Shown piece after piece: positions 1-5,665 of a stretch of DNA of 10,163 bases (positions are counted from its first letter, which is position 1; each line of letters begins with the position of its first letter). Source of the stretch: a bacterium (lineage in GTDB: Bacteria; Patescibacteriota; Gracilibacteria; UBA1369; LOWO2-01-FULL-3). Where the stretch lies: NCBI GenBank assembly GCA_027622635.1, contig JAQBYK010000035.1:1-10163 (forward strand), written 5' to 3'. The notes below the pieces were generated by a model, which did not search any database, was not told the origin of the DNA, and was given only the letters and a program-made list of their open reading frames with translations. Both the position numbers and the translations under genes were made by a program.

Positions 1-78
1 GTTTTGAAGTTCAACTTGTCCGATACTTCTTGCTATGTGTATGAAAATTGATGCAGTCGCAGGGATCTCCCTGGACAT
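1..78 (-). CDS. Possible start of an unidentified gene running off the left edge
   Basis: On the minus strand an ATG at 78-76 opens a frame that stays open for 26 codons to the window edge. The peptide begins MSREIPATASIFIHIA and ends IGQVELQN; it has a natural-looking composition, but I do not recognise it. No Shine-Dalgarno sequence precedes the ATG, which is normal for this window. An inverted repeat lies inside the first codons. Twenty-six open codons could occur by chance, and both plus-strand frames that are open at base 1 close within 17 codons. If real, the gene follows the lipoprotein gene on the same strand, about 46 bases after its stop. The evidence is weak. Confidence 0.25.
   Translation of the reverse strand, partial: MSREIPATASIFIHIARSIGQVELQN
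60..73. repeat. Short inverted repeat CAGGGA-TC-TCCCTG
   Basis: Six-base arms flank a two-base centre. It sits in the spacer left of the lipoprotein gene, overlapping the first codons of the doubtful edge frame. There is no T-run on either side, so it does not look like an intrinsic terminator. No function is assigned. Confidence 0.4.
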
Positions 79-99
79 GAGTGTGTAGCATAGGTGTTT

Positions 100-122
100 G
101 ACACTCCGCTTCGCTCCGTGTC
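100..122. repeat. GC-rich imperfect palindrome just after the lipoprotein stop
   Basis: GACAC at 100-104 pairs with GTGTC at 118-122 around a GC-rich interior (CCGCTTCGCTCC), which can form a further GC/GC pair with a TTC loop. It starts a few bases beyond the TAA of the 81-residue lipoprotein gene, so it could stabilise or end that transcript. The minus-strand side continues AAACACC with no U-run, so it is not a classic rho-independent terminator. It is clearly more GC-rich than its surroundings, as interspersed palindromic elements often are. Whether it recurs elsewhere in the genome cannot be seen here. Confidence 0.35.
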
Positions 123-124
123 TG

Positions 125-370
125 TTATTCGCTTATCTCATCTATTGCTTCTTTTGCTTCTTTGACTTTATCAACAGCGTTGTTTATGTCGTCTATTGTT
201 TCCGTGGCTTTTTCTTTTGTTTCATTAATCTTGTCAGCTACTTCTTCAACGTCTTCTTTTACATTGTTGTATGAATTTTGTATGTCTTCTCCCAGATCTG
301 CGGCGTTTTCTTTGATACCGCAAGCAGCAAAAAGCAATAATGAAAGCAGAGAAACTGTTAATATTTTCAT
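125..370 (-). CDS. Small predicted lipoprotein with a charged helical body
   Basis: The 81-residue protein starts with MKILTVSLLSLLLFAACG: a short basic end, a hydrophobic core and a lipobox-like FAAC with Cys at residue 17, so it is probably a lipid-anchored exported protein. The mature part (18-81) is highly acidic and lysine-rich, with no Pro and one Gly, and shows a heptad-like pattern expected of an amphipathic helix or coiled coil. The stretch GEDIQNSYNNVKED just after the cysteine loosely recalls entericidin-type small lipoproteins, but this is only a resemblance. Its ATG overlaps the TGA of the upstream zinc-ribbon gene (ATGA, 368-370/367-369), so the two are probably translationally coupled in the gltX operon. 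No Shine-Dalgarno sequence is present; an A-rich AAAAGAAAAA precedes the start. The cellular role is unknown. Confidence 0.8.
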   Translation of the reverse strand: MKILTVSLLSLLLFAACGIKENAADLGEDIQNSYNNVKEDVEEVADKINETKEKATETIDDINNAVDKVKEAKEAIDEISE

Positions 371-681
371 TTTTCTTTTGTAAAGATTCTTTTGAAATTA
401 CCGTCAAACTTACCTAGAAAATTTTTCATGTCAAGTACATCATTTTGGGATATTCCAAGGTGAGTTCTTGAATTATGGTCTTGGATTTTAAGGTCGGTGG
501 ATAATAATACGGTAACTATTGTGGAACATTCACATTTTGGACATTTCATTTCAAATAGTCCTTCTGTTTTTGTTGTAGCAATAAGATTAACGCTTTTTCC
601 AGTGTATTTGGATTTACACTGCATACACTTCGACGTTTTAGTAAGGTGATTTACCGCGCTTTTTATTTCCTCAAAATTCAT
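367..681 (-). CDS. Conserved-looking zinc-ribbon protein, 104 residues
   Basis: A small soluble protein with two cysteine pairs: Cys19-x2-Cys22 in KCMQCKSKY, and Cys47-x2-Cys50 (with Cys52) in KCPKCEC. The 24-residue gap between the pairs is typical of a zinc ribbon with a beta hairpin. The C-terminal part reads DVLDMKNFLGKFDGNFKRIF, a pattern I associate with short uncharacterised proteins of candidate-phyla-radiation bacteria; this is recall only, not a database result. No catalytic motif is visible. Possible roles include nucleic-acid binding or protein contacts, but none is shown. The start is the ATG at 681-679, 10 bases after the gltX stop; TTTATAAACC precedes it and there is no Shine-Dalgarno sequence. 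The stop is TGA, overlapping the next gene's ATG. The position implies co-transcription with gltX. Confidence 0.8.
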   Translation of the reverse strand: MNFEEIKSAVNHLTKTSKCMQCKSKYTGKSVNLIATTKTEGLFEMKCPKCECSTIVTVLLSTDLKIQDHNSRTHLGISQNDVLDMKNFLGKFDGNFKRIFTKEK

Positions 682-691
682 GGTTTATAAA

Positions 692-2254
692 TTATTTTTT
701 TAATCCTTCCTTAATTCTTTTAAGTGACTCATCTTTCCCCAGTGCCCACGCGAGTTCGAATACTCCCGGTGAGAAATCCAGTCCACTTAAAGCTGCCCTT
801 AGTGGCCAGAATACTTGTCCATTTTTAACTCCTAATCTTTCTACTGTTTTTTTTAAACTTTCTTGTAATGAATTTAGTGTCCAATTGTCCAGTTTCTCCA
901 AGTCTTCAATGCTTGCTTTTAGCGATGTGTAAGCCTGTTCCAAGTTTACTCTCATTTTTTCGTGAGTCAATAATTCTTTACTGTAATTTGGTAGGGCGTA
1001 GTAGAACTCAAGGTTTTCTTTTGTTTCTTTTGGGTTACGCAATATCTTTTCCTCAATTGTAACCAGTGTTTTGAGCAACTTGTTCTTGTCCTGTTTATAC
1101 TCTTCAGGTACCTGCTCGTTACACATTTCAAGTAGAATTTTACCTCTTTTATTGAAGAATTGATCTTCTTTCTCCTGAGATGAAAATTCATAACTGAATT
1201 GATCTTTGCGTGGTTCATGTATTTCGCATTTTTCATCAATATCTTTTGCCAATTTATTTAGGGTTTCCTGAAATTGTTGTTTCTTCCATCGCCAATTAAA
1301 CCAATCCAGCTTTTCCAGGTTGAATACTGCTCCCGATTTGTGTACTTTTCCCATCTGAAAAATCTCTTTTAATTCTTCCAGTGTATACATTTCATTTTCG
1401 TCACCACTTCCCGGATGCCATCCAAGAAAAACTACGAAGTTTATGATTGCTTCTCGTGTGTATCCCTTCTTAATATAATCTTCCACAGCTACGTCTCCCT
1501 GCCTCTTTGAAAGCTTGGTTTTGTCCGGGTTTAGAAGTAGTGGTAGGTGGGCGAATTGTGGAGGGTGCCATCCAAAGGCTTCATATAAGGCCAAATGCTT
1601 TGGAGTGGATGGTAGCCATTCTTCTCCGCGGATTACATGGGTTATTTCCATGAGATGATCATCAACTACGTTTGCAAGGTGATATGTTGGAAATCCGTCC
1701 GATTTAACCAGGATCTGATCGTCAATTGTTTTGCCGTGAAACTCTACTGTTCCTCTGATTAAATCTTTAAATCTTATGGATTCGAATGGGATTTTTTGTC
1801 TTATAACAAATGGAATTCCCTCCTCAATTTTTGCTTTAACTTCTGATTCCGGGAGATCCAAACATTTGCGATCGTACATTGTCGCTTGCTTGTTGGCTTT
1901 TTGACGGTCTCTCATTTCATCCAGTCTTTCTTTTGTACAGAAGCAGCGATATGCATGGCCGGATTCAAGTAATTTGTCTACGTGTTCTTTGTATATCTCT
2001 GTTCTTTCCGACTGAATGTATGGGCCATTTTCTCCTTTGTTCGGTCCTTCATCGTACTTTAATCCAATCCATTTCAGAGTTTTTATTAAATTTTCTACTG
2101 CCCCTTCGACGTATCTTTCTTGATCTGTGTCTTCAATTCTTAAAATGAATTTTCCATTATTTTTTCTTGCAAAAAGGTAGCAATAAAGTGCTGTTCGGAG
2201 TCCACCGACGTGGAGATATCCTGTTGGAGATGGTGCAAATCGTGTTTTGATCAT
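692..2254 (-). CDS. gltX: Glutamyl-tRNA synthetase (class I), complete
   Basis: A 520-residue cytoplasmic enzyme that attaches glutamate to tRNA-Glu using ATP. The N-terminal catalytic fold shows the HIGH-type signature in FAPSPTGYLHVGG (residues 6-18), RIEDTDQER (39-47), the substrate-pocket segment YHLANVVDDHLMEITHVIRG (191-210) and the KMSKS-type loop KLSKRQGD (247-254). The anticodon-binding helical domains fill roughly 330-520. Cys104, Cys106 and Cys131 match the CxCx24C part of the E. coli zinc site, but the residue two beyond Cys131 is Leu, where E. coli has His. At 520 residues it is somewhat longer than the usual 465-500. In lineages without GlnRS, such enzymes also charge tRNA-Gln for GatCAB correction; the sequence alone does not decide this. 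It heads an operon with the zinc-ribbon and lipoprotein genes. The ATG lies about two bases from the predicted transcription start, so the mRNA may be leaderless. Confidence 0.97.
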   Translation of the reverse strand: MIKTRFAPSPTGYLHVGGLRTALYCYLFARKNNGKFILRIEDTDQERYVEGAVENLIKTLKWIGLKYDEGPNKGENGPYIQSERTEIYKEHVDKLLESGHAYRCFCTKERLDEMRDRQKANKQATMYDRKCLDLPESEVKAKIEEGIPFVIRQKIPFESIRFKDLIRGTVEFHGKTIDDQILVKSDGFPTYHLANVVDDHLMEITHVIRGEEWLPSTPKHLALYEAFGWHPPQFAHLPLLLNPDKTKLSKRQGDVAVEDYIKKGYTREAIINFVVFLGWHPGSGDENEMYTLEELKEIFQMGKVHKSGAVFNLEKLDWFNWRWKKQQFQETLNKLAKDIDEKCEIHEPRKDQFSYEFSSQEKEDQFFNKRGKILLEMCNEQVPEEYKQDKNKLLKTLVTIEEKILRNPKETKENLEFYYALPNYSKELLTHEKMRVNLEQAYTSLKASIEDLEKLDNWTLNSLQESLKKTVERLGVKNGQVFWPLRAALSGLDFSPGVFELAWALGKDESLKRIKEGLKK

Positions 2255-2262
2255 TTGAGTGG

Positions 2263-2291
2263 ATTATAGCTTGTTTTTCCCACTTACTCTA
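2263..2291 (-). promoter_or_regulatory. Predicted gltX promoter, near-leaderless
   Basis: On the minus strand a perfect -10 box TATAAT (2268-2263) lies 17 bases after a weak -35-like TAGAGT (2291-2286). Transcription would begin near 2256-2257, one to three bases before the gltX ATG at 2254, giving an mRNA with essentially no leader. This fits the absence of any Shine-Dalgarno sequence. The -35 hexamer overlaps that of the divergent ftsK promoter by two bases. It is a prediction from consensus matching only. Confidence 0.5.
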
Positions 2292-2318
2292 GGCAAAAAG
2301 CTTATTTTTAGCTATATT
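2290..2318 (+). promoter_or_regulatory. Predicted ftsK promoter
   Basis: TAGGCA (2290-2295, four of six matches to TTGACA) and TATATT (2313-2318, five of six to TATAAT) are separated by exactly 17 bases. Transcription would start near 2325, leaving a leader of about 16 bases before the ATG at 2341. The only purine-rich element, AAGG at 2322-2325, is too far upstream and is probably at the transcript's very end, so it is unlikely to act as a ribosome-binding site. The promoter is back-to-back with that of gltX, and the two -35 boxes overlap, so polymerases may exclude each other. Confidence 0.45.
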
Positions 2319-2340
2319 TCTAAGGTATGTAAACAATATT

Positions 2341-4548
2341 ATGGCTGTTAGGAGAAAAAGGAAAACTACCAGTAGGACTACTGCTCGCAGAAGTTATAGA
2401 CGTTCAAAAAGAACCTCACTAAAAATTAAGGTGAATCCTTCAATTGCGCGTGAGATTTGGGCTGTTGTTTATTTTGCGATCGGTGTTTTAACTATTTTAA
2501 GTATACAGGGAGGCCTTGGCATTATTGGAGATAGCTGGATTAGATTCTTGAATCCTATTTTTGGATGGGGGATTTATCTCATTCCCGCTTTGTTTTTGCT
2601 TGTTTCCACTATGCTTTTTTTCTCAAAAAAGTTGAATTTGGCCGGATCTAGAGTTTTAGGACTATTTCTTTTTGTGACTTCTGTATTGAGTGTACTTCAT
2701 TTGTCTGTCCCTATTGAGAAGATTCATGATTTTGCCGTTTTAGGGAAATATGGAGGGTATATAGGTTTTGTGACTAATTTTATATTGTTGGAGGTTTTAG
2801 GTATTGGAAGAATTGGTGCAACAATTATATTTGTCTCTACTTTTATTGTTTCTTTGCTTCTTGTATTTGAAGTTTCTTTGCGAGATCTCTGGCGTTTGCT
2901 TATTCCTGAAATAAGAATTGAGAAGGTGGCTGGTAAGAAGGACAGGGATCACAAGAAACTGGAGGATGAAGATGCCGAGCAACCAATTATGATTCGTAAA
3001 TCTTTGATAAATAAAGATAAAGATGTGATTTATGAGGACGAAGAGGAAGAAAAGGCGAGTGTTAAACCTGTTGTGATTGATGATAAGGTGGCAAAAGATG
3101 TTGAAAAGTTTTTGACGGAAAATGAGAAAAAAACAGAGGAGGCTGAGTATGAATGGGAATTTCCTTCTTTGGATTTGCTAAAAGTTGGGGAGGCTGCGGT
3201 TTCAGTAAAAGATGAAGTCTTGAAATCCAATGCTGACAAGATTAAGCAAAAACTAATGCAATTTGGGATTGATGTTAAAATGCATGAAATAAATGTTGGA
3301 CCTACTGTTATTCAATATACTTTGAAGCCGCATGAAGGAGTTAAGCTTTCAAAAATCACAGGTTTAAAGAATGATATGGCCTTGGCATTGGCTGCTGAGC
3401 GAGTTCGTATAGAAGCTCCAATCCCGGGAAAGTCTTTAGTTGGCATTGAGGTTCCCAATTCATTTAGAGCTACGGTTCATCTTCGAGAAATATTGGAAAG
3501 TGAAGAATTCTTGGCATCTAAATCTAAGTTAACTTTGCCTCTCGGACGTAATGTTTCAGGTATTCCAATTGTTTCAACTCTTGATAGTATGCCTCATCTG
3601 CTTATTGCAGGGGCAACAGGTAGCGGAAAATCAGTTGCTGTTAATGCTTTTTTGACTTCTTTGCTTTATCAGAATTCTCCCAAGGATCTTAAATTCATAT
3701 TGATTGACCCTAAGAGGGTTGAGCTTAGAGCATATAATAGTATTCCTCATTTGCTTTCTCCGGTTATTCAGGATCCGGAAAAAGCTGCGATTTCTCTGCG
3801 ATGGGTGGTTTCAGAGATGATTAGGAGGTATAGTCAACTTTCTGATAATAAGGTTCGTAATATCCAGGAGTTTAATGATTTAAAAAATATCAATAATTTG
3901 CCTAGAATCATTGTTGTGATTGATGAGTTGGCTGATTTGATGATGGCTGCCGGTAAGGAAGTTGAGGCTTCGATTTGTAGAATTGCGCAGATGGCCAGGG
4001 CGGTTGGTATTCATTTGATTGTTGCTACTCAAAGGCCATCTGTTGATGTTATTACCGGTCTTATAAAGGCGAATATTCCGGCGCGTATTTCTTTTGCGGT
4101 AAGTAGCCAGATTGATTCGCGAACTATTATTGATGGTGTTGGAGCTGAGGATCTGCTTGGAAGAGGTGATATGTTGTATCTACCTACCGGTCAGAACAAG
4201 CCTGTTAGAATTCAGGGAATATTTGTTTCTACCGAGGAAGTTGAACGTGTTACCAATAGGGTAAAGCTTACTATAGAGCCTGAATATGATGATGATATAA
4301 CTTCTTTGGCTACCGCCAAACAGAGTTTGAATGGGCTTCCTGACTCTAAAGCTGGAATGGATGAAGATAGCATGTATGAGGCCGCTTTTTTACTTGTTAA
4401 GGAAACCAGAAAGGCATCTGCTTCATTGTTGCAAAGGCGTCTTAAGGTAGGTTATGCGAGAGCGGCACGATTAATAGATATTTTAGAGGAAAATGGAGTT
4501 GTGGGTCCTGCAGATGGTGCTAAGCCCAGGAAGATTATTGTAGACTGA
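2341..4548 (+). CDS. ftsK: DNA translocase FtsK/SpoIIIE family, complete
   Basis: A 735-residue membrane-anchored, DNA-pumping hexameric ATPase that moves chromosome ends through the division septum and helps XerC/D resolve dimers. A strongly basic N-terminus (1-30) precedes about four membrane segments (roughly 38-60, 73-95, 103-123 and 138-178), then an acidic, lysine-rich linker (about 195-270). The motor follows: the alpha region (about 285-400), Walker A GATGSGKS (424-431), the family signature IDPKRVEL (455-462), Walker B IIVVIDELADLM (523-534) and IVATQRPSVDVITG (560-573). The C-terminal winged-helix gamma domain (about 674-735, with LLQRRLKVGYARAARLID) reads KOPS-type DNA sequences in known homologues. 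The linker is short, so the protein is of SpoIIIE/short-FtsK size. It is a single-gene unit whose last 14 bases overlap the convergent membrane-protein gene. The stop is TGA. Confidence 0.97.
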   Translation: MAVRRKRKTTSRTTARRSYRRSKRTSLKIKVNPSIAREIWAVVYFAIGVLTILSIQGGLGIIGDSWIRFLNPIFGWGIYLIPALFLLVSTMLFFSKKLNLAGSRVLGLFLFVTSVLSVLHLSVPIEKIHDFAVLGKYGGYIGFVTNFILLEVLGIGRIGATIIFVSTFIVSLLLVFEVSLRDLWRLLIPEIRIEKVAGKKDRDHKKLEDEDAEQPIMIRKSLINKDKDVIYEDEEEEKASVKPVVIDDKVAKDVEKFLTENEKKTEEAEYEWEFPSLDLLKVGEAAVSVKDEVLKSNADKIKQKLMQFGIDVKMHEINVGPTVIQYTLKPHEGVKLSKITGLKNDMALALAAERVRIEAPIPGKSLVGIEVPNSFRATVHLREILESEEFLASKSKLTLPLGRNVSGIPIVSTLDSMPHLLIAGATGSGKSVAVNAFLTSLLYQNSPKDLKFILIDPKRVELRAYNSIPHLLSPVIQDPEKAAISLRWVVSEMIRRYSQLSDNKVRNIQEFNDLKNINNLPRIIVVIDELADLMMAAGKEVEASICRIAQMARAVGIHLIVATQRPSVDVITGLIKANIPARISFAVSSQIDSRTIIDGVGAEDLLGRGDMLYLPTGQNKPVRIQGIFVSTEEVERVTNRVKLTIEPEYDDDITSLATAKQSLNGLPDSKAGMDEDSMYEAAFLLVKETRKASASLLQRRLKVGYARAARLIDILEENGVVGPADGAKPRKIIVD

Positions 4549-4840
4549 GGGATTTTGTAAGGATATTTAATCCGACAAAGAATAGACCTGCTCCCGCCAC
4601 AAGAGTTGCCAACATTCCCCAGGTTACTATGCGTAGGCGGGTTCCTTTATCTATGTAGTAGAATCCCGAAAAAATGAGGAAGATGGATAAGGAAAGTGCT
4701 ATCCATATTCCAAAGTCGGGGAAGATTTGTGTGGCTAGTGCAAATATTGCACTTAATATGAAAATCCCCAGGAGGATAAGTGTTAGTTTTGTTAGGATGT
4801 TGTCCTTGCGGATTTCTTTTTTTATGATTTTTACTTCCAT
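4535..4840 (-). CDS. Small three-helix membrane protein of unknown function
   Basis: A 101-residue protein with a basic cytoplasmic-looking start (MEVKIIKKEIRKDN) and three hydrophobic segments at about 18-40, 44-62 and 71-94, joined by short loops (FPDFG; DKGTRLR). No catalytic or metal-binding motif is visible and I do not recognise a family. The ATG (4840-4838) directly follows the TAA of purQ with no spacer (TAAATG), which suggests co-transcription and coupled translation with purQ. A purine-synthesis role need not follow from this, since operons in streamlined genomes often mix functions. The 3' end overlaps the end of ftsK on the other strand by 14 bases. It lacks a Shine-Dalgarno sequence. 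The composition is clearly that of a real membrane protein rather than a shadow frame. Confidence 0.75.
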   Translation of the reverse strand: MEVKIIKKEIRKDNILTKLTLILLGIFILSAIFALATQIFPDFGIWIALSLSIFLIFSGFYYIDKGTRLRIVTWGMLATLVAGAGLFFVGLNILTKSLSLQ

Positions 4841-5650
4841 TTATTTGAAATATTTAGCTGCGTTCTCGAATATCTTAAGGCCCTTACCGTCTTTTGGCAA
4901 ATTTGAGCCCTCTCTGATTAGTTTTTCTTTTTTTAATTCCCATCCTTCTTCATTTTCAAAACTGTAGAATCGTTCAGGGTGTGGCATAAGGCCGAGTATG
5001 CGGCCGGATGGGTCACAGATTCCAGCGATGTCTTCCATCGCGCCGTTCGGATTGTGAGGAAATTCTCCATTAGCATCTGATCCATCTTCTTTTACGTATT
5101 TGAAGGCGAGCTGATCTTGTTCTTTCATTTTGTCCAGGATTTCCGCTGTAGTGTAAAAATTGCCTTCGCCGTGTGCTATTGGAACGTGCAAAAGATCTAT
5201 GCCTTTGGTCCAAATACATTTTTTAGACGTGTTTTTTAGCCAGATCCAGCGACATTCCAGTCTGGCAGTTTTGTTGTGCATTAGAGCTGCTTGGCGTGTG
5301 TAGGATGGTTGATTGTTTTCAAGAGTTGCCGGTATTAGTCCGAGATTTGCTATGATTTGCATTCCGTTGCAAATGCCTATGATTAGTTTGTCTTCCTTGG
5401 CGAATTTGAAAATTTCATCTTCCAGATTATTGCGAAGTTTATTGGCAATTGCGTTACCGGATCCTGTGTCATCCGCATATGAAAATCCTCCGGGGAAAGC
5501 CATGATTTGATAGTCTTGAAGGTTTTTGTTTCCATCAATCAGGTCGTTTATGTGTACAATTTCGGCTTCTGAGCCTGTTTTATTGAAACACTTTGCGGTT
5601 TCTTCTTCGCAATTTATGCCGTATCCGGTGATAACTATTGTTTTTACTAT
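4841..5650 (-). CDS. purQ: FGAM synthase glutaminase subunit PurQ, with no canonical start codon
   Basis: A class I glutamine amidotransferase that supplies ammonia to PurSL for FGAR to FGAM conversion. Counting from the AUA at 5650-5648 it is 269 residues, the usual PurQ size. Conserved parts are the first strand TIVITGYGINCEEE (4-17), MAFPGGFSYADDTGSG (50-65), the nucleophile loop GICNGMQ with Cys94 (92-98), GEGNFY (161-166), and MPHPER with His224 and Glu226. The first ATG (5503) would remove 49 residues, including GYGINCEEE, so it is not the true start. In this frame, from the TAA at 5665-5663 the codons are AAC TTT CTC AAA ATA GTA AAA ACA ATA, with no ATG, GTG or TTG. Options are an AUA start within AUAG overlapping the purSL UAG, -1 slippage on AAAA (5653-5650) giving a PurSL-PurQ fusion, or an indel. 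Identity is certain; the 5' end is not. Confidence 0.93.
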   Translation of the reverse strand: MVKTIVITGYGINCEEETAKCFNKTGSEAEIVHINDLIDGNKNLQDYQIMAFPGGFSYADDTGSGNAIANKLRNNLEDEIFKFAKEDKLIIGICNGMQIIANLGLIPATLENNQPSYTRQAALMHNKTARLECRWIWLKNTSKKCIWTKGIDLLHVPIAHGEGNFYTTAEILDKMKEQDQLAFKYVKEDGSDANGEFPHNPNGAMEDIAGICDPSGRILGLMPHPERFYSFENEEGWELKKEKLIREGSNLPKDGKGLKIFENAAKYFK

Positions 5651-5665
5651 TTTGAGAAAGTTTTA
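5645..5665 (-). promoter_or_regulatory. Unusual purSL-purQ junction: AUAG overlap or -1 slip site
   Basis: Read on the minus strand, the PurSL codons end TCA AAA TAG. One base back, the purQ frame reads AAA ATA GTA AAA. The run AAAA (5653-5650) lets a P-site tRNA-Lys re-pair perfectly after a -1 slip while the stop codon waits in the A site. Alternatively the ATA (5650-5648) overlaps TAG (5649-5647) as AUAG, the counterpart of the common AUGA coupling. The in-frame TAA at 5665-5663 bars any start further upstream. No purine-rich ribosome-binding site is nearby. Confidence 0.5.

Noticed and set aside
10..18. TTCAACTTG shared with the purSL leader (8587-8595)
   Set aside because: A nine-base match between two AT-rich spacers is easily due to chance, and the flanks do not match.
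967..1239. Minus-strand 90-codon frame inside gltX
   Set aside because: It lies wholly within the strongly supported gltX frame and its peptide is basic and shows no motif, so it is a shadow frame.
4841..5503. purQ starting at the first ATG (220 residues)
   Set aside because: The 49 codons upstream encode the conserved PurQ N-terminus (GYGINCEEE), so this start would remove part of the core fold.
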